Notes: a model not told the origin generated them from the letters alone. A DNA stretch of 64,000 bases from Variovorax sp. RA8 (GCF_901827175.1 NZ_LR594662.1:3720001-3784000), one strand, 5' to 3'. Positions 37,393 through 46,645 are shown, counted from the first letter of the stretch. Numbers and translations are program-made.

Positions 37393-37848
37393 TTACACGC
37401 AGCGCCACTGCAGCAGCGTGAAGGGCGGGCTTGCCTGGGGATGGTGTTCGAACACGCCTTCGACCTCCGCGCCGATGACGACCTCGGCCATCGGGTCGCC
37501 CAGCAGGTTGCCCAGCATGCGCACGCCGGGAGCGTCGCGCAGTTCGACCACGACGACCAGATAGGGGCCGTGCCCGTTCAGGCAGGCGTGCACCGGATGC
37601 CAGGCGCGCTCCCAGCTGAAGATCCGCGCGCGCGGCGCCACAGGCTCGAACGGCGGATCGAAGGCGTGGCAGCCATGGCAGATCCACTCGGGGCCATGCT
37701 GGAAAGTACCGCAGGCCCGGCAGTGCTGGACCATCACCCGGTTCTCGCGCAGGCCGCTCCAGAACGGCGCGGACAGGCCGTCCGCCTCCGGCACCGGGAT
37801 CGGCAGTCCGGCCGGCAGGTACGCTTCGTTCGTCGTGCTGGGGTTCAC
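37393..37848 (-). CDS. DUF35 zinc-ribbon/OB-fold protein
   Basis: 151 residues from a GTG start overlapping the thiolase stop (GTGA). Zinc ribbon Cys43-x2-Cys46 and Cys57-x2-Cys60 (HCRACGTFQHGPEWICHGC), then an OB fold (YLVVVVELRDAPGVRMLGNL). DUF35 proteins bind acyl-CoA and form complexes with thiolase-fold partners (for example ChsH2 with Ltp2, or HMG-CoA synthase/thiolase complexes). Pairing with the gene just upstream strongly suggests the same here. Confidence 0.9.
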   Translation of the reverse strand: MNPSTTNEAYLPAGLPIPVPEADGLSAPFWSGLRENRVMVQHCRACGTFQHGPEWICHGCHAFDPPFEPVAPRARIFSWERAWHPVHACLNGHGPYLVVVVELRDAPGVRMLGNLLGDPMAEVVIGAEVEGVFEHHPQASPPFTLLQWRCV

Positions 37849-39026
37849 AGGGTCGCCTCCGATCCGAGAAGTAGATTGCTCACCGGCGTGACCATCGGTC
37901 CGCCGATCACCAGCGCCACGTCGTTGCGGGGCGCCTGCGCGGTGGAAGTGCCGCGCACCTGGCGCACTGCTTCGAGCACCAGTTCGAAACCGTGCATGTA
38001 GCACTCCGCCAGGTTGCCGCCGCTGGTGTTGAGCGGCAGCTTGCCGCCCGGCGCCAGCAGGTTCTCCAGCCGCAGGAAATCGTTGGCCTCCTCGGGCTCG
38101 AAGAACCCGTGCTCCGCCAGCGCCATCAGCACGCCGCCGGTGAAGTTCTCGTAGCTCTGCACCACGCCCACGTCCTTCGGGCCGAGGCCCGCCATCCGGT
38201 ACATGTGGGGCGCCGCGGTGGAGAAGCTCGAACTCGCATAGTTCGGCTGGTTGTGCGCATTCGCACCTACGCGGTGGTCCGAGCCCGTCGCCGCCCCGAG
38301 CACGTAGACCGGCCTGTTCGGGAAATCCTTCGCACGCTCGGCCGGCACCATGATCACCGCGGCGGCGCCGTCGTTCTCCATGCAGCAGTCGAACAGGTGG
38401 AAGGGCTCGACGATCCAGCGCGAGTCGTCGTACTTCGCCTCGGTCAGCGGCTTGCCGTACATCACGGCGCGCGGGTTCGACTGCGCGTGGTGGTAGGAGG
38501 CCATGGCGATGGCGCGCAACGCCTCCTGCCCCACCCCGTGCTCGTGCATGAAGCGGCGCGCCTTCATAGCGAACTTCTGCCCCGGCGAGAGCACGCCATA
38601 GGGCGCCTGGTAGGCCATGTCGCCCGCGATGGTCGGCGCGGTGGGCGCCTTGCCGAAGCGGCCGTACTCGCCCTGGGCCAGCGCGCGAAAGGCGACCACG
38701 CAATCGGCCAGCCCGGCCGCAATGGCCGCGGCTCCGTTGGCGACGGCCCCGCAGTTCCCGCCGCCTCCACCGCCCCACTGCATCGTGGTCGAACGCAGCT
38801 GCTTCGCTCCCAGCGCCGCGGACAGGCGCGAGGGATCGGTGCGGTCGTTGGAATAGGAGGCGAAGCCGTCGATGTCCCGCGGGTCGATGCCTGCGTCCTT
38901 CGAGGCGGCCAGCACCGCCTTGAGCGCGAGCTTGAACTCGGCATCGGGCGACTGGCTGTGCTTGTAGTAGGTGGTCTCGCCGATGCCGACGATGGCAACG
39001 CGCCCCCGAAGTGATCGATTCGTCAT
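37845..39026 (-). CDS. Thiolase-fold enzyme (SCP2-thiolase/Ltp2-like; possible retro-aldolase)
   Basis: 393 residues of the thiolase superfamily (AIVGIGETTYYKHSQSPDAE at the start). A cysteine (Cys92, GGGGGGNCGAVANG) is near the nucleophile position, but the other catalytic motifs are changed: the HDxF histidine is replaced in QSYENFTGG (Tyr292), and the usual GHPxGATG becomes GGNLAECYMHG (Tyr343). This is the pattern I associate with Ltp2-type aldolases rather than ketothiolases. Co-translated with the DUF35 gene. Likely cleaves a 3-hydroxyacyl-CoA intermediate; inferred. Confidence 0.82.
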   Translation of the reverse strand: MTNRSLRGRVAIVGIGETTYYKHSQSPDAEFKLALKAVLAASKDAGIDPRDIDGFASYSNDRTDPSRLSAALGAKQLRSTTMQWGGGGGGNCGAVANGAAAIAAGLADCVVAFRALAQGEYGRFGKAPTAPTIAGDMAYQAPYGVLSPGQKFAMKARRFMHEHGVGQEALRAIAMASYHHAQSNPRAVMYGKPLTEAKYDDSRWIVEPFHLFDCCMENDGAAAVIMVPAERAKDFPNRPVYVLGAATGSDHRVGANAHNQPNYASSSFSTAAPHMYRMAGLGPKDVGVVQSYENFTGGVLMALAEHGFFEPEEANDFLRLENLLAPGGKLPLNTSGGNLAECYMHGFELVLEAVRQVRGTSTAQAPRNDVALVIGGPMVTPVSNLLLGSEATL

Positions 39027-39054
39027 GGCTAAATATCTATTTATCTATTCTTTA

Positions 39055-39069
39055 AATGGATGGACCAAT
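39055..39069. promoter_or_regulatory. Operator palindrome, site 4
   Basis: aatggatggaccaat in the 85-bp divergent gap between the thiolase and cyclase genes. For the plus strand, TATACT (39084-39089) is a fair -10, and a weak -35 TGGACC (39061-39066, 17-bp spacer) lies inside the palindrome. One site could control both directions. Confidence 0.77.
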
Positions 39070-39111
39070 ACTATCATGGTGCTTATACTCCGACGCCGAA
39101 GGAGACATGCC

Positions 39112-40131
39112 ATGCGATGGAAGAACCGTCCCGAGGGCTCCAACTGGGGCGACTTCGGCGAAGACGACCAGGTCGGCCGGATGAATCTCGTCACGCCCGA
39201 GCGGCGCCTTGCCGCGGTGCGCGAGGTGACCGAGGGCCTGGCCTTCCCGTTGAGCCTGCCGCTCGACTACCCCGGCGGCGGCGACCTGGTGCCCAGCCGG
39301 CGCGCGCCGCGCATCGAGGCCACCCGCCGCGCCACCGGCGAGCCGAGCTACAACTTCTGCTTCTCGTGCCAGAACCGTTCGCTCTTCGACGTGGTGTCGG
39401 ATGACGCGGTAACGATCTGGACGCAGTACTCCTCGCAATGGGATTCCCTTGCCCACTGGGGCCAGGAGTTCGATGCCGACGGCGACGGCACGCCCGAGGT
39501 CGTCTACTACAACGGCTGGCGCGGCGGCGAGCATGTGCTCGGTGCCGACCAGGACGGCGGGCCCTTCGCGAAGAAGCTCGGCATGGAGTCGCTGGCCGAG
39601 ACCGGCGCGCAGGGGCGCGGCGTGATGGTCGATCTCGCGGCCATCCACGGCGAGGAGCCGGCGCAGGTCGGCTACGACGGCCTGATGCGCGCGCTCGAGC
39701 GGCAGAAAGCCACGGTCGAGCCCGGCGATTTCCTGTGCCTGTACACCGGCTGGGCCGACCTTGTGCTCGGCATGAACAAGAAGCCCGACTTCGACCGGCT
39801 CAAGACATCGTGCGCGGTCCTGGATGGCAAGGACAAGGCACTGCTCGATTGGATCACCGCGAGCGGCCTGGTCGCCATCTGCGCCGACAACCTGGGTGTC
39901 GAGGCCGTGGCCAGCGCCGCCTCGGCCGGCGACGGCCCGAAGCATTCGATGATGCCGCTGCACGAGCACTGCATCTTCAAGCTCGGCATCTTCCTGGGCG
40001 AGATCTGGTACTTCGGCGAGCTCGGCCCCTGGCTGCGCGCTCACGGCCGCAGCCGCTTTCTTTTGACCGCGCCGCCGCTGCGCCTGCCCGGCCTGGTCGG
40101 CTCGCCGCCGATGCCGGTCGGCACCGTCTGA
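39112..40131 (+). CDS. Cyclase-family metal-dependent hydrolase
   Basis: 339 residues, PF04199 type (kynurenine formamidase/isatin hydrolase-like). The metal site is seen as D111-x3-H115 in QWDSLAHWGQEFDADGDG, in place of the usual HxGTHxDxxxH. GDFLCLYTGWAD and PLHEHCIFKLGI are also typical. Start ATG 39112 has AAGGAG upstream; a longer frame exists but the family N-terminus (RWKNRPEGSNWGDFGEDDQV) begins here. Such enzymes open cyclic amides, imides or lactones. First gene of a four-gene run. Confidence 0.87.
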   Translation: MRWKNRPEGSNWGDFGEDDQVGRMNLVTPERRLAAVREVTEGLAFPLSLPLDYPGGGDLVPSRRAPRIEATRRATGEPSYNFCFSCQNRSLFDVVSDDAVTIWTQYSSQWDSLAHWGQEFDADGDGTPEVVYYNGWRGGEHVLGADQDGGPFAKKLGMESLAETGAQGRGVMVDLAAIHGEEPAQVGYDGLMRALERQKATVEPGDFLCLYTGWADLVLGMNKKPDFDRLKTSCAVLDGKDKALLDWITASGLVAICADNLGVEAVASAASAGDGPKHSMMPLHEHCIFKLGIFLGEIWYFGELGPWLRAHGRSRFLLTAPPLRLPGLVGSPPMPVGTV

Positions 40132-40152
40132 CATTCTCAAGGAGCAATCGAC

Positions 40153-40914
40153 ATGGAGCAGAAAGAACAACGCGTTGCCGCGGTGACCGGCGCGGCCGGC
40201 GGCCTGGGCCTGGGCATCGCGCAGCGCCTGGCGCGCGCCGGCTACCAGGTGATCGCGATCGACCGTGCAAGGCAGGTCGAGGAAGCAGCCGCCGCGCTGC
40301 AGGGCCAGGGGCTGAGCGCGCAGGCCGTCGTGCTCGACATCGCCGACGAGGCGGCCGTGAAGAAGATGGTGGCCGACGTCGACGCGCAGTACGGCCGCTT
40401 CGACATCCTCGTGAACAACGCCGGCATCCATCCGAAGATCGACGGCGAGCGCAACAGCTTCCTGAAGATGACCACGGCACAGTGGAACGAGGTCCTCGGC
40501 GTCAACCTCACGGCCGCCTTCGTGCTCTGCCGCGAAGTCGCACCGCTGATGCGAACGCGCAAGTGGGGCCGCATCGTCAACATGTCCTCGCGCGCGGGCC
40601 GCACGCTGGTCGAGACGGCGGGCATCCACTACGCAGCCGCCAAGGCCGGGATGATCGGCATGACGCGCATCATCGCATCCGAAGTGGCGGCCGACGGCAT
40701 CACCGCCAACTGCATCGCGCCCGGCCGCATCGAATCGCCGATGACCAGCCAGGGCAGCGAGGCCCAGCGCGCCATGCTCGTCGGTCGCATTCCGGTCGGC
40801 CGCATCGGCACGCCCGACGAGATCGGCCACGTGGTGGAGTTCCTGGTGTCGGAGGACTCGGGCTACCTGACGGGCACCGTGATCGACGTCAACGGCGGCA
40901 CCTTCATGTGCTGA
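40153..40914 (+). CDS. Short-chain dehydrogenase/reductase (SDR), paralogue 1
   Basis: 253 residues, classical SDR: TGAAGGLGLGIAQRL cofactor loop, NNAG in ILVNNAGIHPKIDG, Ser in NMSSRAG, catalytic Tyr-x3-Lys in HYAAAKAG. Closely similar to the SDR at 42005 in the NAGIHPK, KWGRI and GTFM blocks, so the two arose by duplication. Likely oxidises a secondary alcohol of the pathway. 21 bases after the cyclase. Confidence 0.93.
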   Translation: MEQKEQRVAAVTGAAGGLGLGIAQRLARAGYQVIAIDRARQVEEAAAALQGQGLSAQAVVLDIADEAAVKKMVADVDAQYGRFDILVNNAGIHPKIDGERNSFLKMTTAQWNEVLGVNLTAAFVLCREVAPLMRTRKWGRIVNMSSRAGRTLVETAGIHYAAAKAGMIGMTRIIASEVAADGITANCIAPGRIESPMTSQGSEAQRAMLVGRIPVGRIGTPDEIGHVVEFLVSEDSGYLTGTVIDVNGGTFMC

Positions 40915-40937
40915 GGCCCACCGGCAAGGAAGCTTTC

Positions 40938-42008
40938 ATGAGCAACGACAACGCGAAGAAGCGCGGCGCGCCGCCTCATCATTTCATCGATGACGACTGG
41001 CTGGCCCTGCGCAACGAGCCGGTGCTGGAGCCGGACCGCCCGATCGTCGATCCGCATCATCACCTGTGGGACCGGCCGCACCACCGCTACCTGCTGCCCG
41101 ATCTGCTGGCCGACCTGAACACCGGCCATCACATCCGCGGCACCGTGTTCGCCGAATGCAGCTCGATGTACCGCGCCGACGGCGATCCGCGATTCGCCTG
41201 CGTCGGCGAGGTGGAATTCGTCAACGGCATCGCGGCGATGAGCGCGAGCGGCGTCTACGGCCCGGTGCGTGCCTGCGCCGGCATCGTGGGCAAGGTCGAC
41301 CTGACGATGGGAAGCTTCGCGGCCCAGGTGCTCGAGGCCTGCGTTGCACGTGCACCCGAGCGCTTCCGCGGCATCCGGCACATGGCCGCATGGGACGCGA
41401 GCCCCGAGGTCAGCACGCTCCTGCGACCGCCGCCGAGCGACCTGCTGCAGGACGCGAAGTTCCGCGAAGGCTACGCCGTGCTGGGCCGCATGGGACTGAG
41501 CTTCGACGCCTGGGTGTACCACCCGCAGCTGCCGCAGCTGATCGACCTGATCGACGCGGTGCCGGCCACGCCGGTGGTGCTGAACCACCTGGGCGGCCGG
41601 GCCGGACTCGGCCCCTATGCCGGCAAGCGCGACGAGATCTTCAAGGCATGGAAGACCTCCATCCAGGCACTCGCGAAGCGGCCCAACGTGAGCATCAAGC
41701 TCGGCGGCATCGGCATGCGCCTGGGCGGCTTCGACTTCCACGAGCGCGCGCTGCCGCCGACGTCCGAGGAACTGGCCGAGGCCTGGGGCCCGTACGTGCA
41801 GACCTGCATCGAGGCCTTCGGCCCCTCGCGCGCGATGTTCGAGAGCAACTTCCCGGTCGACAAGTCCTGCTGCAGCTACCGCGTGATCTGGAACAGCTTC
41901 AAGCGCATGGCCGACGGCTTCTCGGAGAGCGAGAAGGCAGACTTGTTCGCCGGCAGTGCCGTGCGCGCCTACCGGCTGCCGGAAGCACTGACGAGGGCCG
42001 CGCCATGA
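40938..42008 (+). CDS. Amidohydrolase family protein (lactonase-like, PF04909)
   Basis: 356 residues, TIM-barrel amidohydrolase. Metal ligands in DPHHHLWD (residues 38-45), later VVLNHLGGRAG, and the C-terminal FESNFPVDKSCCSYRVIWNS typical of the lactonase subgroup (fuconolactonase, sulfomuconolactonase relatives). It would hydrolyse a lactone or decarboxylate a ring acid; between two SDRs, alcohol oxidation followed by ring opening is a natural sequence. Overlaps the next SDR by ATGA. Confidence 0.88.
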   Translation: MSNDNAKKRGAPPHHFIDDDWLALRNEPVLEPDRPIVDPHHHLWDRPHHRYLLPDLLADLNTGHHIRGTVFAECSSMYRADGDPRFACVGEVEFVNGIAAMSASGVYGPVRACAGIVGKVDLTMGSFAAQVLEACVARAPERFRGIRHMAAWDASPEVSTLLRPPPSDLLQDAKFREGYAVLGRMGLSFDAWVYHPQLPQLIDLIDAVPATPVVLNHLGGRAGLGPYAGKRDEIFKAWKTSIQALAKRPNVSIKLGGIGMRLGGFDFHERALPPTSEELAEAWGPYVQTCIEAFGPSRAMFESNFPVDKSCCSYRVIWNSFKRMADGFSESEKADLFAGSAVRAYRLPEALTRAAP

Positions 42009-42757
42009 CCACCCCGCAGGAGCGCGTGGCACTCGTCACAGGCGCAGCCAGCGGGATCGGCCTGGCCATCGCCACGCAGCTGGCAAGGGACGGCTTCAGC
42101 ACCGTCATGCTCGACCGCTCCAGGGAGGTCGAGCGCATCGCGGCCGGCATCGACGGACGCACGCACGCGATCGTTGCGGACGTGGCCGACGAGGCACAGG
42201 TTCGCAGCGCCATGAAGTCGATCGAGGTTGCCCACGGCCGCTGCGACATCCTGGTCAACAACGCCGGCATCCATCCCAAGAAGGGAGGCGGCAAGTTCCC
42301 GATCGAGGAAATATCCTCCGCGCAATGGCAGGAGGTGCTGGCCATCAATCTCACGGCGCCATTCCTGTTCTGCCAGCTCGCGCTGCCGCTCATGCGGCGG
42401 CGGAAGTGGGGCCGCATCATCAACATCTCGTCGCGCGGCGGACGCACCGCGTCCCCGGTGGCCAGCGCGCACTACGCGGCCACCAAGGCCGGGATGATCG
42501 GCTTCACCCGCATCGCCGCCCTGGAAGGCGCCCCGGACGCCATCACCGCGAACTGCGTCGCGCCCGGGCCCATCCTGAGCGCGATGACCGCGGCATCGTC
42601 GCCCGAGGTGCGCGCGGCCTTCACGCGCAGCGTGCCGCTGGGGCGCTACGGCGATCCGGAGGAGATCGCGTCGGTGGTCGCCTTCCTGGCCTCGGACGCT
42701 TCGTCCTTTGTCACCGGTGCCGTGCTCGACGTCAACGGCGGCACCTTCATGCCCTGA
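42005..42757 (+). CDS. Short-chain dehydrogenase/reductase (SDR), paralogue 2
   Basis: 250 residues. TGAASGIGLAIATQL loop, ILVNNAGIHPKKGG, NISSRGG, catalytic SAHYAATKAG, ending VNGGTFMP. Overlaps the amidohydrolase stop. The close paralogue at 40153 flanks the same hydrolase; the pair probably acts on related intermediates or opposite stereoisomers. Confidence 0.93.
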   Translation: MTTPQERVALVTGAASGIGLAIATQLARDGFSTVMLDRSREVERIAAGIDGRTHAIVADVADEAQVRSAMKSIEVAHGRCDILVNNAGIHPKKGGGKFPIEEISSAQWQEVLAINLTAPFLFCQLALPLMRRRKWGRIINISSRGGRTASPVASAHYAATKAGMIGFTRIAALEGAPDAITANCVAPGPILSAMTAASSPEVRAAFTRSVPLGRYGDPEEIASVVAFLASDASSFVTGAVLDVNGGTFMP

Positions 42758-42839
42758 AGGGCACGGGGGCGCCTTCGGCCTTCGCGAACCGGATGTCGCC
42801 CAGGTGCCGGCGCCCCAGCGCGGCGTCCATGCTTTCGGA

Positions 42840-44066
42840 TCAGATCGCGCCCATCGAGCAGCCGATCTCTTCCTTGGAGCCGTACAGGGCCTCGAAGTCC
42901 GCCATGCGCATCGACGAGTTCAGCACCTGCACCGGGTCGTACTTGTCGGTAATGGTGTCGCGCACCTGCGCCACGACCAGGCGCGTGATGAACTGATGGT
43001 CCCACGCCCGGTAGTAACCGGGCACGCCCTCGGGCCGCACGGTTTCGAGGCCTCGCACGATGGCCGCGGGCTCGGCGGATCTTTCCTTCTCCATCGCGGC
43101 CAGCAGCATGCGCGTGCAGACCCAGCCCTGCGCACAACTGGCCGACGCGGGGTGCCCGGTCTCCTTCATCACGGCGTCGTTGAGCAGCTTCTCCGCCGCA
43201 CCGTTCGCGGGATTGTTGAAGTGCCAGTACTTGCCCATGACACCCGAGATTCCCGTCTGCGACCACAGCTCCTCGTCGGCCACCGTGAGGCTACCGAGCG
43301 GGATCTTGCCGCGCAGGCCGAACTCGTTGTATTGCTTGAGGAAGGCCGCCAGATCCGTGCCCGAGATGCCGAGCATCACGACGTCAGGCTTGGCCTGGCG
43401 GATCTTCAGGATGATGGAGCTGAAATCGGTGGTGCCGACGGCGGCGGCATCCATGCCCAGATCCTGCCCCCCGGCGGCGACGAGTTCGGCCTTCAGCATC
43501 TGGTAGGCCTCCTGGCCGTAGGCGTACGCCCCCACGAGGAAGTACCACTTCTTGCCCATGGGCAGCATCTGCTTGGCCAGCAGCCTGGCGTACACCGGCG
43601 GCGGCGCGTTGTTGCGGAACACGTAGCGGTTGCAGTTCTTGCCCGTGATCTCGCGCGCCAGCGCCGCGCTGATGATGGTCGGCGTCTTGGCCTGCGCAGC
43701 GACCGATGCGATCGCCAGGCCGGCAGCACTGTTGCTGCCGCCGATCACCGCCGCGACCTTGTCTTCCTGGATCAGCTTCTGCATGTTCTGCTGCGCGCCC
43801 AGCGGGTTGGGTTCGTCATAGGCGACCAGTTGGATCGGCCGCCCCAGCACCTTGTTGCCGGCCTGCTCGAGCGCCACCTTGATGCCGAGCGAGGTGGCCT
43901 CGCCCTGCAGCGCGAAGGGGCCTTGGCGGGGCAGCAGGCTGCCGATCTTCACCGGACTGCCGGCCTGTGAAAACACGAGCCCGGGCGCTGCGAGCGCAGC
44001 AGCCGCGGCACCGGCGGTACGCAGCACCTGGCGGCGGTTGAAAGGCGAGGACGCGATGGGTTCCAT
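42840..44066 (-). CDS. ABC transporter substrate-binding protein (LivK type)
   Basis: 408 residues. N-terminal signal with a Tat-like RRQ (FNRRQVLRTAGAAAAALAAP), then type I periplasmic fold (VKIGSLLPRQGPFALQGEAT; YFLVGAYAYGQEAYQMLKAE). AGGAGA lies 6 bases before the ATG. Binding partner of the LivH and LivM-G-F fusion upstream in the same transcript. The ligand need not be an amino acid: LIV-type systems often import aromatic or alicyclic acids. Confidence 0.9.
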   Translation of the reverse strand: MEPIASSPFNRRQVLRTAGAAAAALAAPGLVFSQAGSPVKIGSLLPRQGPFALQGEATSLGIKVALEQAGNKVLGRPIQLVAYDEPNPLGAQQNMQKLIQEDKVAAVIGGSNSAAGLAIASVAAQAKTPTIISAALAREITGKNCNRYVFRNNAPPPVYARLLAKQMLPMGKKWYFLVGAYAYGQEAYQMLKAELVAAGGQDLGMDAAAVGTTDFSSIILKIRQAKPDVVMLGISGTDLAAFLKQYNEFGLRGKIPLGSLTVADEELWSQTGISGVMGKYWHFNNPANGAAEKLLNDAVMKETGHPASASCAQGWVCTRMLLAAMEKERSAEPAAIVRGLETVRPEGVPGYYRAWDHQFITRLVVAQVRDTITDKYDPVQVLNSSMRMADFEALYGSKEEIGCSMGAI

Positions 44067-44098
44067 GTTCGTCTCCTGAGTACGTGGCAAATGAGATT

Positions 44099-46645
44099 TC
44101 AGGCAAGGGCCGAAGCGATCTCCACCGCTTCTTCCCGTCTCGGTTCGACCAGCCCGAGCAGGCGCGCCTGCAGGGACGCGTCCGCCGCCAGTTCGGCCGC
44201 GGCGCCTTCGTAGGCAACCCGCCCGTTGACCAGCACCACCGCGCGGTCGACGATCGACAGCACCTGCTCGGCGTGGTGCTCCACCAGCACCATGGCAACG
44301 CGGCCGCGCAGCTTCAGGATCGCGGCCATGACCTCGTTGACCACCGCGGGCGCGAGTCCCTCGAAGGGCTCGTCGAGCAGGATCAGGCGGCTGGGTGCGA
44401 CCAGGGCGCGCGCGATCGCCACCATCTGGCGCTCGCCGCCCGAGATGCTCTCGGCGCGCGACTTCCGGATGGTCGCCAGGCGCGGGAAGAGTTCGAAGAC
44501 CTCCTCCAGCGGCATGCCGCCCTTGCGCACCGCGATCAGCAGGTTGTCGAGCACGGTGAGATTGGGAAACAGGCGCCGGCCCTCGGGCACCATCCCGATG
44601 CCCAGGCGGTTGATCTCGAAAGGCCGCAGCTGCTCGATGGCCTTGCCGTCCCACCGGATCGTGCCCTCGTCCACCGGCAGCATGCCGTAGAGCGCGCGCA
44701 GCAGCGTGGTCTTGCCCACGCCGTTGCGGCCGAGCAGCGCCACCGCCTCGCCCTCGCCGACGCGCAGGTCCACGCCGTCGAGGATGCGCCCGCCGCCGTA
44801 GCCGGCTGCGAGGCCGCGCGCATCGAGCAGCACCGCCGGCCTCGGCCGCGCGTGGCGCCGCGGCGCGGCCGCCGGCGCCGAGTCGCGCGGAGCGCCGAGG
44901 TAGGCCCGGATGACCTCGGGGTCGGCCGCGACCTCGGCGGGCTTGCCGTCCGCGATCAGCCGGCCCTGGTGCAGCACGGTGATGCGGTCGGACAGCGCCA
45001 GTACGCGGTCGATGTCGTGTTCGATCAGCACCACCGCATGGGAGCGCGCGAGGGCGCGGATCAGCGCCGCCACGCGGACACGGTCGGCCTCGCCCAATCC
45101 CGCCAGCGGCTCGTCGAGCAGCAGCAGGCGCGCCCGCGTCGCCAGCGTGATGCCGATCTCGAGCAGCCGGCGCTCGCCGTGCGACAGGTCGGCGCACAGC
45201 TCCCCTGCCCTGGCCGCCAGGCCGACGGCGTCGAGGATCGACCAGGTGCGCTCGTTGGCGGCCGCCGACGCGTGCGCATCGCGCCAGAACGCGTGCCGGT
45301 CGGGCTGGGTGGCCTGCACCGCGATGCGGACATTCTCGAACGCCGTCAGGTTGGTGAAGACGCTCACGATCTGGAACGAGCGGGCCAGGCCGAGGCGAAT
45401 GCGCTTGTGCATCGGCAGTCGCGTGATGTCCTGCCCCAGGAAGCGCACCTCGCCGGCGTCGGGCGCGATCACGCCGCTCAGCATGTTGAAGAAGGTGGTC
45501 TTGCCCGCGCCGTTCGGACCGATGAAGCTGTGCAGCGTGCCGGGATGGACGTCGAAGTCGTAGCCAGAGGCCACGGCGAGCGAGCCGAACTTCTTGCTGA
45601 GACCGCGCACCGTGAGCAGCGCCTGCGTGCCCTTGCCGCCGACTTCCGTGCCGCCTTCGGCCACATAGGGCGTGATGCGCTCCGGGCGCAGCGGGATGCC
45701 CTTGCGCACCAGCGTCCAGCCCTTGCCGCCCCAGGCGCGCCGGATCAGGCCGTGAATGCCCTCGGGCGCTGCCAGCGTCACCAGGATGAGGATCGGCGCG
45801 AACACCAGCCACCAGTTGTTGAGGAGCGCGCTCAGCTGGTCTTCGAGCACGATGAACAGGATGGCGCCCCACAGCGCACCGATGAAATGATGCATGCCGC
45901 CCAGCACGGTCATGAGCAATGCGTCGGCCGCATGCTCCCAGCTCAGGGGATTGGCATAGACCCCGCGCATGAACAGCGCGAGCATGCCGCCGGCCAGGCC
46001 GGTGATCGCGGCGGACAACGTGAAGCCCGCCAGCTTCACGCGGTAGACGTCGTAGCCCAGGCTCGCGGCACGCTGCTCGTTGTCGCGGATGGCCTGGAAC
46101 AGCCGGCCCAGCGGCGAATGCACCAGGCGCCAGATGAACCACAGCGAGGCCAGCACCAGCAGCACGACGAAGACGTGGAAGCCGAGGGCCGAATCGAGTA
46201 CCGGGCGCGGCACGCGTTGCAGGCCGTTCTCGCCGCCGGTCAGGTCCGTCCACTTGTAGGCGATCTCGAAGCAGATCTGCGTGCAGGCCAGGCTCAACAG
46301 CGAAAAATAGAGCCCCTTGCGCCGCAGGATGAGCGCGCCGACCGGCAGCGCCACCAGCGCGGTGAAAAGCACCGAGAACCCCAGCCCCACGAACTCGTTG
46401 ACGCTTCCGAACCAGTGCAGCAGCGACAGCGCCGCCGCATAGCTCGCCAGCCCGAAGAACACGGAGCCGCCGAACGGCACCAGGCCCAGATAGCCCACCA
46501 GCAGCCCGATGCCCGCGGCATAGAGCACGTAGATGGCGATCTGCGTCACGCGCCCCAGCGGCAGATGCGTGACGAGGGTGAGCAGGCTCATCAGGACCAG
46601 CACGGCCGCCACCTGGGCGACCGGATGCCTCCACAGCGCTTTCAT
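44099..46645 (-). CDS. LIV-type ABC transporter: permease and both ATPases fused (LivM-LivG-LivF)
   Basis: 848 residues in one open frame. Residues 1-305 are the LivM permease (AAGIGLLVGYLGLVPFGGSV; EAA-type loop around 190-215). Residues about 340-585 are the LivG ATPase: Walker A GPNGAGKT 376-383, signature LSHGERRLLEIG, LLLLDEPLAGL. A Pro/Ala/Arg linker (585-604) leads to the LivF ATPase: Walker A GRNGVGKT 639-646, ISGGERQMVAIARAL. ATG shares a base with the livH stop (TGATG). LivM-LivG fusions are familiar in Comamonadaceae; the three-part chain is less usual. Confidence 0.93.
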   Translation of the reverse strand: MKALWRHPVAQVAAVLVLMSLLTLVTHLPLGRVTQIAIYVLYAAGIGLLVGYLGLVPFGGSVFFGLASYAAALSLLHWFGSVNEFVGLGFSVLFTALVALPVGALILRRKGLYFSLLSLACTQICFEIAYKWTDLTGGENGLQRVPRPVLDSALGFHVFVVLLVLASLWFIWRLVHSPLGRLFQAIRDNEQRAASLGYDVYRVKLAGFTLSAAITGLAGGMLALFMRGVYANPLSWEHAADALLMTVLGGMHHFIGALWGAILFIVLEDQLSALLNNWWLVFAPILILVTLAAPEGIHGLIRRAWGGKGWTLVRKGIPLRPERITPYVAEGGTEVGGKGTQALLTVRGLSKKFGSLAVASGYDFDVHPGTLHSFIGPNGAGKTTFFNMLSGVIAPDAGEVRFLGQDITRLPMHKRIRLGLARSFQIVSVFTNLTAFENVRIAVQATQPDRHAFWRDAHASAAANERTWSILDAVGLAARAGELCADLSHGERRLLEIGITLATRARLLLLDEPLAGLGEADRVRVAALIRALARSHAVVLIEHDIDRVLALSDRITVLHQGRLIADGKPAEVAADPEVIRAYLGAPRDSAPAAAPRRHARPRPAVLLDARGLAAGYGGGRILDGVDLRVGEGEAVALLGRNGVGKTTLLRALYGMLPVDEGTIRWDGKAIEQLRPFEINRLGIGMVPEGRRLFPNLTVLDNLLIAVRKGGMPLEEVFELFPRLATIRKSRAESISGGERQMVAIARALVAPSRLILLDEPFEGLAPAVVNEVMAAILKLRGRVAMVLVEHHAEQVLSIVDRAVVLVNGRVAYEGAAAELAADASLQARLLGLVEPRREEAVEIASALA

